A DNA stretch of 64,000 nucleotides from NCBI GenBank assembly GCA_011800805.1, contig MPNW01000392.1:358336-422335 (forward strand), given 5' to 3'. The translations under genes were made by a program, and so were the position numbers. Of the stretch, positions 25,672 to 38,573 are shown piece after piece. Origin of the DNA: Hirudo medicinalis. Its lineage: Eukaryota; Annelida; Clitellata; Hirudinida; Hirudinidae. Position 1 is the first letter of the stretch. Each line of letters opens with the position of its first letter. The notes beneath the pieces are model-generated. The model was not told the origin of the DNA. It ran no database searches and worked only from the letters and a program-made list of their open reading frames with translations.

Positions 25672-27961
25672 ATGAAATTGTTATATCACAAAGGTTTCTC
25701 TCGACAGGTGTTAAGTTCTTCATTGCGAATATATTTTAACATTTCAATCTGCTTCCCGTTCCTATTTCTTTATTTTAAACCACTTCATTGAAAATGTTTT
25801 TCAACATTCATTAACCATCACATTACATTCATTACATCGCTAACACCACAAAAGGACTCACAAAGGGATGTGCTCCCGCTCTTTCTAACTTGACTTTTAC
25901 ACATTTATTTTTTTTTATAATTAATACGTAAAATTCATTACAACTAATTTATTACTTGTACATTTGTTATGTTAATAATTATTTATTGCTGATATTGATT
26001 GCTTCTTACGTCACACTGATACTCGATCTTAGAAATTAAAAATTTAAATGAGACGATTCTATTGGACCATGTGACCAACTGATCAATGCAGGTGCTCGTC
26101 CAATAAACATCTACTCGTCTGCTCACCTTCGATTTTTCCCTCCGAGATTTTATTTCTGTCAACAGTGGTTCTATTCACACACTAGTCACAAACTTACATC
26201 CTCGCATACTCACATTCACGATGCTCACATTCATCATACTCACATTCACCATACTCACATCGTCATTCACCACATCATGTCTCAGTGAATTCAACAATTC
26301 AAATTCAGCAGTTCATTTCAAATAGTTTCTCAATATATTTTTCTTTCGATATATTAATTTATTATTAATTCGATAATGTTGATTCGATGCATTGTCGTTA
26401 TTGCAAGAACACATATTATGTTCAACTAGTTAGTATTCAGCTAATATTGCTCGGAAATTCCATTTTGCATTACTTAAGTAACTTAAATAGGTAACTTAAA
26501 TTTTTTGAAACTGCACTTCAGGAAATCTTCCAGCTTCTTCAAAAAAGCAGAAAACTCAAGTTGGCCAAAATAGAAACTTCAAATTCATCAGTAATGCACC
26601 CTTCTGTGGCACTGGCAGCAGGCGATCCAACTTTCCTTTGTCTTTGAGAGTACAACTCTTCGCAGTTCAAACAGCTTGCATCGTCTTCCTTCTTGCTTTT
26701 AAGAACCATTTTCTTCTATTTTTTTTAAACATTTTTTTCTTGTCCTTGGCGTCCTTTGCATTTCTTGCGCATGCCAGAAGGGCTGGAGGTTGTGGGTGAA
26801 TTGGCTTGGCAATTGCACAGGTCACGTCGACAGCAGAGAAAATACATCCAGAGGCATATCTGTATTGTTGCCTCTGCTGTAATTTGCATCCCTGGTAACC
26901 ATTCACAATAGACAGCATCAACGTAATTTTTTTTAACGTAATTTCTCATTCTTGTAAATCTGAGAGAAGAAAAAGAAATATTACTTTGACTAAACTGCAT
27001 CGATCAGTTGGTCACGTGGTCAAATAGAACTAAAAAAACAAATAGACTAAATTAAACTAACCTCTGAAAAGTAAAACCTCACAAAAAGCCTTGCAAATAT
27101 AAAATTCCGACCACGACGAATGTAACTACTCCCACTGATAATTTAAAAGTGATATCTTTAAAAACCTTTTATAAAAACCTATAAAACCTATAAAATAGTA
27201 TCTTGTGAGATTATTATTTTGTTAATATACCATAAACTTATGCTCACAATAACTTGACTGGGCAATATAAGGTAGCACTTCATAAGGCCCCACTGACCGA
27301 ATTCCACTTTGACATTGTCCTTTGACATTGGAACAGAAAACAAATCCAAGCAAAAAAATGTCAAAGTGGATCTAACCAATCAAGCATGTCTTGCAGTCAA
27401 TAAGATACTTTACCAACTGGATATTGTTAAGTTTATAGTATTTAATGTTAGGGCGCTGTCCTAAAATATCTTACAATCAAAAATAAGATCAACGTCGATC
27501 CCAAAATATTCATATTTACTCCCTGCAAACTCTGCTGCAGATGAAAATAATATTTAGTGATGGGATCGTCTCCACCTGATGTAACAAAGCCAATCACTGC
27601 TGGGATGATTTGATGCTCCTCTCAATACTGTTTTTTCCCCCCATTTTAACCCCACTTTCCCCTAAACGAGCCAAATGAGCATCAAATTTGTAGTTAAATT
27701 TTCGAAGCAGAAAAATGAATATTTAACAACATGAATAAGTAATGATATGAATAATTAATGTTATGAATAATAAATTATATTAAATGATTAAATGAATATA
27801 TTAAATATGAATAATTAATCATATGAATAAGTAATAACATGAATGAATAATAATTCGTCATTGCTATCGTCACCATCGCTGTCTTCGATGATGACGACCA
27901 TCATTTTATCATCATCATCATCATCATCATCACTACCACCAAAACCTTGTAATGATCACAG

Positions 27962-30900
27962 CCTGCCGATCAGATGAGCGGCAGTTGATTGAAAGTCTCT
28001 TTTCCACGTACGACTCCAAAGTTCGACCAATGAAGAGAAACTCCACACCTGTCGAGGTGTTTGTCGACTATTGGTTTGTGTCCCTGCTGGATGTGGTGAG
28101 TAGTTGTTAACGTGATGATGACGATGACGATGATGTTGATGATGATGATGATGACGATGATGACGATGATGATGATGAGGCTGATGATGATGATGATGAT
28201 AGTGGTTGTGGTGGTAATAGTATTTTTGGTGGTGATGGTGACTTGTTGTCACAGTAGTAGTGGTTCTGACCCACTAATGAAATCATTCCATATTGCTTTA
28301 AACTCGCGCAAATTAATTTTTATTAAAGACAAACTTGAGCAAACCATAAAAATTGAGCACAAATTCGTTCACACCTTAAAAAACATTCTTGAATTTATGA
28401 AGAAAATATAATTTGCTATTTTAAACCTATTTCACACTTTTCATCCCTTAACGTGATCTCAAGTTCGAGCAATAAGTTTTCAATATTATTTCATTTTAGC
28501 AAGAAAAGGGACAAATTCTTTCAGCTTTTGGATGGATGCAGATGGTAAAATATAGGCTTTATTAATGAAACAAAAACATTAATTTAACCAATTGTTGCAA
28601 GAAATAATTGTTATCATTTATTATTACTATTCTTCATCATCCACATCTTCAACAGTCTTGGGTGGATGAATTCTTGCAGTGGGATCACCACGAAAACAAC
28701 ATTTCATACATCGTTGTCAACGCCCAGGACATTTGGTATCCTGACCTCGTCATAAGAAACAGGCGAATTAAATTTTAATTTCAAATCTCATTTCAACTCA
28801 CCTCAGATAATTGTTCGTATTTCCACAAGAATTAATAAAATTTACGCTAAATCAAAACGTAATTAAAGTCAATATCGTTCCTCAGCGCCCAGTCCATCTA
28901 CGGTGAAATTTTCGACAACAAGAAGTACAAGGTGCCCGTCTATAGCGATGGTTCAGTGTACTTTTACACGGCAGGCCAAACAAAAACCCTCTGTAAATTG
29001 GACCTCACTTACTTCCCCTTCGACGCTCAGTCCTGCTACATCCACGTTGACAGTTGGACTTACTCGGTGACTCAAGTCAAACTCAACACCAAGTTTGGCG
29101 TTAAGACCAGCATATACAATCCTAATGGACAATGGTTTCTGCAGCGTGTTGCTGTGAGATGTTATTTGGAATCATTACTATTTTAATCTAATTAGTATTA
29201 GTTAGATATTAATTAACAATAGTTAATATTAATATTATATCCGTTTATTAAAATTATAGAATTATTATTTTATTTATGAAAAAAATAAGCGAATGATTTT
29301 ATTAAATAAAAATAACTAATTAACACATATTATTTAATTCAATAGGTTTAATTTTTATTGAAATTAATAAATTAGTTTAAAAATTATTAGAATTCATGAA
29401 TAGTGACGTGTTTGCTGAGGACTTCAAATTGATTGAAACTGACTACGAATAACAAGTTGAAATAATCCTATCATCGAATGAACAAACAATGTTATCTTTT
29501 AATCACTTTTTATTTCATTGTTTGAATTCAACTAAATGAGATTTAATATCTTTTGTGGCTAAAAAATATTTTTGTTCTCTTTTAAGCAGAAATAGGTTCT
29601 CATCATTTCAATAAATGGGATGTCAAATGACGTCATAAGATTTTGTCCAACTTTGACCTGCTTAACCCCACCCCTAAATTATCTCACATTTTTAGCTCCA
29701 CTCTAACCCTAACCCTTCTCCTTCTCAATTTATGTACAATCCCCAAAACAATAAGTGCATTTCATTATGTTATTTCTAAAATGTAACTTATTTTCACGGT
29801 TTAACTCACTTGTTAACTTTTGCTTACTTCACGAAATGGAGGAGTTGCTCAGCAACGCCAAATCAATGCTCGCATAGAATCCGCACAACATGCGATGGAC
29901 CAAAGAACAAACAGAACGAAGCAAGGATCGATAAAGTTCATTGATGTTCACATTTCAGACCAATCTCTCGCAGGAAGCGTTCAATGGCGACGTGTACTCG
30001 GAGTTGAAGTTCATCTTCTACTTGAAGCGCAAACCACTCTACTACATGACCAACCTCATCATCCCTTGTTGTCTCATGTCCGCCATCGTCCTCTTCGTCT
30101 TCCTCCTCCCTGCCAGTGCCGATGAAAAAGTTTCATTGAGTATCACCGTCCTTCTGTCTTTTTCGGTCTTCCAACTACTGGTGGCCGGCAGCATGCCGGA
30201 GACTTCAGACTACGTTCCACTCATCAGTATGATCTCTCTACTGAAATTAATTCCATGTTATTATTGTCTTTATTATTTTTATACCTTTTTTTATATTTTT
30301 CCGTAGTAGTAGTAATTGCATTTATTTAAACTCAATAAAATACTGAAAAATTATATTTGCAAAATAGTAAAGTATTTTTCATTGTGATGTAGATATTATT
30401 AACAGTTCAGTAAATTTATTTACTGAATACAATTACATGGCTAATTACAAACCAATGAATATAAACGTTTAACTATTTCAATCTCAAGCGGTGTACATCA
30501 CCTTCGTGGAGTTCCTTTCTTCTCTTTCCTTGCTTTCCACAATCATCGTCCTCATGTTGCACCACCACAACTGCCACGTGCCTCCCCCAAAATGGCTCCA
30601 AAAGCTGACACTCGATTGGATGGCCGTCATCTTCTGCAGGTCAAAAAACTTTTCCTGCTTGAAACTGAGGGGACAAACGTCCGTGGATCTCACAAGTCTT
30701 CAGAGTAGATCAGGCACCGTGGAATCTCTAATCTCCGATGAAATCATGACAAACAACAACAACAATAACAATAATAACAATAACAATAACAATGATGACG
30801 ACAAGGTACAAAAGATCATCAAAGAGGAGCATCCAACCATCACAAGTCAGGCTCTCGAAGATTTTCCGGTTGGAACGAGCAGAAACCAAAACAGCAAAAA

Positions 30901-31234
30901 ACTCAACGGACATGCCCTGAAGCCACCTTCGGTCCACTTACCCACCCAATCCTCCGTAAGACGTCACTTGAAATTACCTGATGAATCGAGTGACGCGAGG
31001 AGAGATAAAAGCCAATTCTCCTCCGTGTACGATCTTGTTCAAATCAGTTTGGCCAGAATAAACAGCGAGAAACGAGGGGAGGAAATTAGAAAGCAGTGGG
31101 CAGAAGTGGCTCTGATCTTCGACAGATTTTTCCTCTTCGTTTTTCTGTCAGTCACTCTCGTCGTTGCCGTGGTGTTGCTTGGAATTTTACCACAGTTTGG
31201 ACCGGTGTCGGTTGAGCCTAAAGAGGTGTCGTGA
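27962..31234 (+). CDS. Nicotinic acetylcholine receptor-like Cys-loop subunit (non-alpha), signal exon not found
   Basis: This second Cys-loop subunit is transcribed away from the first. Exons: 27962-28095, 28500-28544 (45 nt), 28656-28762 (107 nt), 28886-29153, 29959-30226, 30489-31234; phases agree and give about 521 residues without the signal exon. The 45- and 107-nt exons equal those of the other subunit. The Cys loop is CKLDLTYFPFDAQSC. Loop C has no cysteine pair, so it is non-alpha. M2 reads DEKVSLSITVLLSF with the canonical -1' Glu, so cation selectivity is expected. M3 leads into HHHNCHVPPPKWL. The cytoplasmic loop has a run of about 14 Asn from an AAC/AAT microsatellite (30749-30795). 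The intron after 28762 has to start with GC, not GT. The intron that splits the equivalent of exon 28886-29153 in the other gene (193 + 81 nt) is absent here. AATAAA occurs near 31540. Confidence 0.88.
28112..28230. repeat. (GAT)n microsatellite in receptor intron
   Basis: GATGATGACGATG triplets begin about 16 bp after the donor of the exon ending at 28095. A shorter (ATC)n tract lies at 27880-27932, just before the acceptor of the same exon, so this exon is bracketed by complementary triplet repeats. Confidence 0.92.
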
Positions 31235-33690
31235 TTTGAATTTAATTCGTAATTTCAATTTGAAACTGTCAGACGATGTTTACAACAACATTTCGATCAA
31301 GACAGTTGTACGATCGTTTCATTGGATGGCGGCACCCATTTCCATGACCATGATTTAGACAATATTTAGCGCACGAATGCAATTATAAAAATCTTTTGAA
31401 TGTTGAAAATTTACAAAATTGATAGGACCTGTCATAAAACTGGATGTTTCCCTGACAATGAAAGAAACTGGATATATGCGATGTTCGCGTGCAATTTTTC
31501 ACCTTTTAATACAATTTCGTTTTATGCCTTTTCGCTGAAAATAAAGTTTGAAATACTAAATAAACCATTTAAACCATGGATTCACGATCAGAACATTAAA
31601 AAAGGAAAATATTGTATGAATGAATAATTGTGGTTACCCAAATAAATTAATAATTGCATAATTGTATTAAATACATATATAAAATGCATTTATAATAAAA
31701 AATATATAAGCCAATAATTGATGAAAGCCGTAACATCGTCCAAAAAGATGACAGGGACTGATTGGAAGTTAATGAATCGATCTCGTGACATGTGTGCACC
31801 AAAACTTTCTTCTCAGGCGTTCAAAGGAATGTGGACTTGTCTGAAACATTGACAGAGATAATCGTTTGAGAGTCATGCTTGAGTGTAGGTCACGCTGTTT
31901 ATTTCTTTTGCGGAATGATTTCGAAATTTCACTAGTAAATACTGCACGTTTACACTATCTTTGCATCTTCACAAATTTAATTACACGATCTCCTTTCGTT
32001 GTCAACTCTTTCAAAGAACAATAAATGTCAGAAGCATTTTTGATGCTAATTGAGTAGTAAGCACTTCGATCGCTTAACATTTTCATGTGTGACGAATTCC
32101 GTAAAATATTTTTACTAATACAATAACAATGTAATATTTATAATAATAAAATATATTTATACGTGCCATGTTGTGACTCAAACTAGATCTATGTAATGTC
32201 AATGAAGACCACAGAAAACGTAAAATTTCTGTAATAAAATATCCTTTATGATTTAAATTGTATCTCCATTTTATCCATGTTCTGCAATGAGGCTAGACAA
32301 TAAAAGTTCATTCTGAAAACATTCTTTAATCGAACACATTAATATTAAAATTACGAATGTTTGACTTATTCTCTAGCAATCTGTCAGAATTGCTGCAAAA
32401 TTTAAACAATCTGTTGACAGGTCGAAAATTTAGCTTTGTAAATCGTTGCAGAAAACTGATTTCGAGGTATCTAGAAATCAGAATTCGCATATCTTTTTAC
32501 TTCGTTAATTTTACGTTAAGTAAACGTAAAGTTCGTTAATTAAGGATATTAAAGATTACTACGAAAAAACGATTGAGTGTGATTATTACAATTAAATAAA
32601 AAGAATAATTTTAGTTTAATGAAAGTTGCCTAATTATTATGCAAATGATTTGTTTTTGTTTTGCTTCAGTTCGTCTTCGAACGCGTTGCTACTGGTTCCT
32701 GCGGATAATTATGTATGGCTGTTATTTCACTTCATTTGTTAATCATTCTGAAGTTTCACTTTGCAACAAAGTTTTACTTTACCTCAGGCTCTTGCTTGAC
32801 TTTAGTAAATTCGAGGAAATGTTGTTTGATGTCCAATAGAATGATATGTTTCAGAATAAAGGAAGTTGGTAATGTTTGCAGGTCAAATAATGTTAGGATT
32901 CTACCATCAGGAACAATAGTTCGTGAAAGCGGCAGGAGTCACTTTTTTAACAAGGTTAAGTGTTATCAATGTTTGTGTACACCTAGGAGTAAGTAAATCT
33001 ATGCACAATAACTTCATAATAAATTTTCTTTATTTTAAGATGCTTATTCTAAATTCATTTTTCAATGTGGATTTGTTAAAGTTTAGATTCAATATGAATA
33101 TAAGATGATCATCTTTTTGTGATTGGTGATCAAATATCTCAGGATGAAATTTTTGTTTTGTCATTTATTTTCTTATTCACGTTATTAAATGCTGGTTAAC
33201 TTACGTTATTAACTGCTAATGTTTTACAAGTGACATGTGCCATGTGAAAATATAAAATATTATTAATATAATTTAAAATTATTGTTTGACCTCTACTTGA
33301 GAGAGATTCAATCAGCAGTACTATTAGTCGTTGTATTGGCAGAAACAAGAATTTATTCTGTTACATTAAAGCTAAATGAATTTGCATAAATAATTTGTTA
33401 TTAAAGTATTTACTTGTAATTTTATGTGATTTTATTTTTAATCTGTGAGAATACCACATCATTTTTTCATAATAATCATCTTTCCCCCCCAAAAATACTG
33501 AAATTTAAATTTTTGAATGTGAAGCATGTAAGCTATTATTAAGCTAAAATGTTGCAGTGAAATCAAATTGACTTTCTCTTATTGTAATTATTTGCAGCTG
33601 AGCTAATTGCAGCGTTCTGGGCTCATGACTAACATCTGTTGAGGATGTAGATTGTGTTTTAAGTTTTGCAGCAAACATCGATTCTTGCAG
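31235..33690. other. Spacer between the receptor and RhoGAP genes
   Basis: Holds the receptor 3' UTR (AATAAA near 31540) and, on the right, probable 5' UTR sequence of the RhoGAP gene ending in a CTTGCAG acceptor at 33690. Short open frames at 32357-33108 have no supporting splice structure or similarity. Confidence 0.6.
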
Positions 33691-33705
33691 GCGCAAATCA
33701 TTCCG

Positions 33706-34610
33706 ATGGACGAACCGGCAGAAGGCGGAAGGAACGACCTCGAAGAAGGCAGGTCGCCCTCTTCCCACGACTGGAGTTCGCTTTTTCCGAGGTTCAAAGA
33801 ATGCGCCCACTTCCACTACGAACACGTCAACATCCCCGGCATACAGGTGCTCTCGTCGGTTCGACAGATGCCGATCGGTCGCGTTTTCGCTAGGCCTTTC
33901 GAACGAGGGATCCTACGTGCCTCACATAAACACCATCAAATTACAAGTTGACGAGCTTATTCCCTTGTGAAATCAATTCTTTGTGCATTTACAAGGATGC
34001 GCTCGTTAAGCTGACAATTATCTTGTTGTTTAATAGGTTAATTGTTGGTTATTAATTAGCCAACCCCGTTATCATTATTATTGAATCTGCAATAACCGAG
34101 CTTTAATAAAAATTCGTGTCCGATCAGCTGTCGATGGTTGGTGAGAAGTTTGAGGTGGACAACTACAGCTCGTCGCAGACGCAGTGGTGGTTGTACGTCT
34201 TGGTGTCCTCGGAGGTGAGGGGTTGGACCATCAAAAGAACCCTCACGAGCCTCCTGAAGACCGACAAACTCCTCCATCAGTGCATCTTCAATCGTTCTGC
34301 GAGTCAACTCCCCGAACTTCAGGACACCATCGCCACTGATCTCGGACTCGAGGTAAAAAAATAATTAATAACAATAATAATTATTATTAATAATATTATT
34401 ATTATAATTAAAATAAGCATTATTAATGCTTGTTAATGATCGGATCATCGTTAGATTGTTTTAATATTTACCTCTACTTGGGAAACATCGTCACACGAAC
34501 ACATCCGAACAAATAGTGACTTTGAAATTTTATGATTCCTAAAATAATTCATTTCATAATTTTGTGGAAATACATTAACGTTGATAAAAGTGTTTAACTT
34601 ATTATTATTA

Positions 34611-34661
<51 letters not shown>

Positions 34662-37600
34662 ACAATATCAACATAAATGCTGTGTTTCAAGTCAGATCCA
34701 AAACCATGGAAATTTTAATAATAAATGCAGCAATAATAATGTTATTGTTATTAGTAATATTACCATAGCAGCATCTTATGAATTAATAATTTTGAGATGT
34801 GCATTCACTGGTTGCAATTCATTGGGGCATCAATTCATTAAATTCAATCCATTTGATGAAAAGGCATAACGAGCAGTAGATTGTCGAGGTTTAACATTGC
34901 GTTCTGATGATCGGATTCTTGGATGGAAAAGGATTCTTCCAATATTTAAGCAGCCATTTCCATCAACAGTGAATTAAAAAGATGAAAGATGAATGACCAA
35001 CTGCTGGGGAGGGGGTAGAGTTTCAAATGACAAGAAACACATCCATGCATTAAGAGGAATGGTCATCAATAGCTTTCAAAAGTCCAACTTTTTTAATGGA
35101 ATCATGAAAGTCCAAACTTTTAATGAATCCCTTTTTGGGATTTTAAGAAGGAAAGTTTATCGAGTGCCAGCAGTGCTTGTCGTGGGGACTCTGATCAACC
35201 AGTCGAAGAAACGAGGGAAGCATTCGTCGAAATTGTTTCGGTGGATTTTCTAATCCATCGAATGTAATTTAACATAAGTTGATGGAATAAAACATATTAA
35301 TGCAGAGTATTGACGTCATGAAAGGATAGTTACAGTGATAGTTACAACATTTAGTTGAATGCTTGATCAAAAAAAGATTTAAAACTTACAATTCTACAAT
35401 GAGGTTACCATGGAAATGTTTTTGTGCCACATCATATTTGTGCAACTCTGGTTGGCATTCATTTTCTCCCTTTGAACTGCTTGAAATTTGTGAGATGTAA
35501 GAGTAATCACAGTTGCAGATGTCAGTAATAAGTGACAGTACTTTCAGGTATTTTTATTGCTTTCGCAGATGATGATGATGATTCTCATAATTTTTGATGA
35601 ATTTATTATTGAAAGTTTTTTCATATTTATTGCAAAACGCCACTTGATGTAATTTAGGAATTGATAATTTGTAAATTGACCTGATATTTTAAAAATGATC
35701 CATTTCATTATTTGATAATGTGAATGTGAATCTATCATTTATTCAGAGTATTGCATTTTTAATGTCGCATGTTTTCTTTTACAATTGCAACTTTTTAATT
35801 TTTCACATTTATCACAATTTTCAGAAATGCTTCAAGGTGGTCGCAAATTACATTGAAAGTTTGTCAACTCTTCTGCAAAGAAACATAGACCTCGTCTCAT
35901 GTGGACCCATACTGGCCTGGCTTGAAGTAGGAGCAAGAATGATGATGATGATGATGATGATGACGATGACGCCGACGACGACGATAATGATATGGTGGTG
36001 GTGGTGATGATGATGATGAGGTATTTTGAATACTCTGGAAAGTGATTATTCTTAGGAAACAATTAATTGCATTAAATCGTAATTATATTGCATCAAACAA
36101 TTTATTAAGCTGTTTTATCATCATCATCACCATCATCATCATCACCATCATCATCATCATTGCTGCAACTATTATCATAATTAATAGCAATTAAAAGAGC
36201 TGAATAAGTTCAGCCAAAAACAACATTCACATTCACATGGTGTTTTGAGGCTTGAAAGGAGATTGTGATTCCAAACATTCACTTCCTCAGAATCTCCACT
36301 CAACTGGAGATTATAAGTTCTACTTTCAACATTTCATTCATTTGATGCATTCAACTCTTTCAATTGGTTGATAGAATGAGTTTCACCTACTTAATATGTT
36401 AGCATGGACACCATGAGAATGTTTTTGGACACAATTTATGAAAAATAGATCACATGGTTTGAGAATTGAAAATTTGACACATGGTAGAGATTATTGTAAG
36501 ACTCGTTCGTACGTTAAAATCCATGAAGCTGCTGTGAAAGTATATTTCCTCGTCATCATCAGCACATCGTGAAATCGAATGCTTCCCAATCTTAGGTCGA
36601 CAATCGAGGCAACCACGTTTCCATCATGGAGATGGATTCCTCCGTCAACATTCCTGCCATTGGAGCTGCTCAGGTCATCAAGCCTTACGTTGCACAGTCG
36701 TCCGACGAACTCACTTTTGAGGTTGTGCGATGATGATTATGATGCTCGATAACATCTTGTCGTGAATTCGTTTTGCTTCCTATGCAGATTTCAATGATTC
36801 TAAGTGAAAAGTTTTATGAAATTGTTTTCGATATTTATCGAGATATTTCTTAAAATGTGTCTAATTGATGATTAATTCATTTGGTGATTGGAACAGGTGG
36901 GCGACATCATCTCCATCATTGAAAAACCTCCTCCACACGAAACAACGTGGTGGCATGGAAAAAAGGACTTCAAGGTATGAACGTCTTTCAGTGGTGGTGA
37001 TGATGATGATGATGATGATGTTTCTGATGAAATCATCGCCATTTTGAACATCTGCAGCTTTGATGTGATTTTATTTACCTTTGCTTAAATGTTTATCTTG
37101 TTTGATTCTGATGTTGGCAAGTAACAAGGTCGTTCGTAATAGTATTAATTGATTAATTAATTGATAATATTATTTATTAATAACTAATATTCAATAATGA
37201 AGTTGAAATTGAAATGGCATTGAAATGTCTTTGTAATGAACAACGAAAGGTTGGATATTTCCCGTCGGAATGCGTGGAATTGATCACCGTCTCCAGTAAA
37301 TCTCAAACTCCCGAGAAGAGTCAGCAACAACTGATAAAGCCAGGTTTGACTTTGTTTTTGATGACGAACACATCATCACCGTTGAAATCATTTCTGAGTT
37401 GCAATTTTGTCTGTCAAATTGTAGGATCGCAAACACGTGACGACGTTGAATATTCATGACTTTTAATTTCCTTGTTTGCCGTTCAGAGCATCTAAGAATA
37501 TGCTGTTACACTAATGAGTCATTCTGAATATTTAATTAGCTTTTGATGACTCAGAGTTTCCATTGTTTTGTGTTAAATCAGTCGAAATTCGCTTAATGTT

Positions 37601-38542
37601 TTTAATCTCGTGCAGAAACAAATATTTGGAACTTTTTGAAAATAATTAAGTGGTGATTAAGCAATTCAAAGTGATTGTTATTTGTAATGAAACCATGTAA
37701 TTTGCAAATAAATTATGTCAACATTCAGTCCTAAGGAAAAGAGAGAAGTTTGTGACCTTCTTGTTGTCATTTTTCTCTTCTCGACCGAACAAAACGAGTC
37801 TCAAGAGGGCAGGAATCGTGAAGGAGAGAGTCTTCGGGTGCGACTTGGGAGAACACCTTTCCAACCACGACGACGATGGTGGGGTTTTCCATTGCATTTA
37901 GTTTCAGTTTTATTCCTTTAACCGAGTATTCTTTTAAACAAAGTCGCTTACATCGCCTCGATCATTATTACCCGGTTCCATTCGAAGCAGCCTTCAGTAA
38001 ATATCCTGATGTGCTTCAGCTCATTAATAATTCAAACATTCGACACACTTTTGTTGGCCTTTTCCGTTGGTTGGTTTGTTGACGTTCGTGCTGACATGCA
38101 TTACAAATATGTAATTATAAATATGTAATAATTTACAACAAATTAAATATTACCACCTCCATAATTAAGTGGTTGGAATAACTTTTCACACATGCCCTTC
38201 AAAGTAGCAAAGGTTCTGTTAACTGTTAGCATGCTTTAATATTGTTAACTATTATTATTTTTAACAATAATGTTATTAATATAGGAACTAATATTGTTAA
38301 TTATTATTAGCTGTTGTGCCACTTTTTGCATTTCATGGCATGATTCGTGGAACATTGAGTAATTCGTTACTTGAACAGTGCCGGTGATATTGACAAGTTG
38401 CATCAAGTTCATAGAAGAGAAGTGCATTACTGATGGAGTTTACAGGTTATCAGGTGCAGTCACCAGCGTTCAGAAGTTGAGGTTGGACTTGTGGTGGTGA
38501 TAATGGATGAGAACAAGCATAAATAAATACAATAACTACCTT

Positions 38543-38573
<31 letters not shown>

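Larger units (their letters stand above)
22772..27961. other. Spacer between the head-to-head receptor genes
   Basis: AT-rich DNA expected to hold the signal-peptide exons and promoters of both receptor genes; I could not identify either. It contains the 14-bp array and gap near 25500, an (ATC)n tract at 24683-24727, ATTAT-rich tracts near 23520-23590 and 27750-27850, and the weak exon candidate at 24791-25042. A minus-strand frame at 26667-27000 has several cysteines but no recognisable family. Confidence 0.6.

Noticed and set aside
29820..30125. 101-codon plus-strand frame overlapping the receptor M1-M3 exon
   Set aside because: Out-of-frame shadow; the real frame from 29959 encodes M1 to M3 and joins both neighbouring exons in phase.
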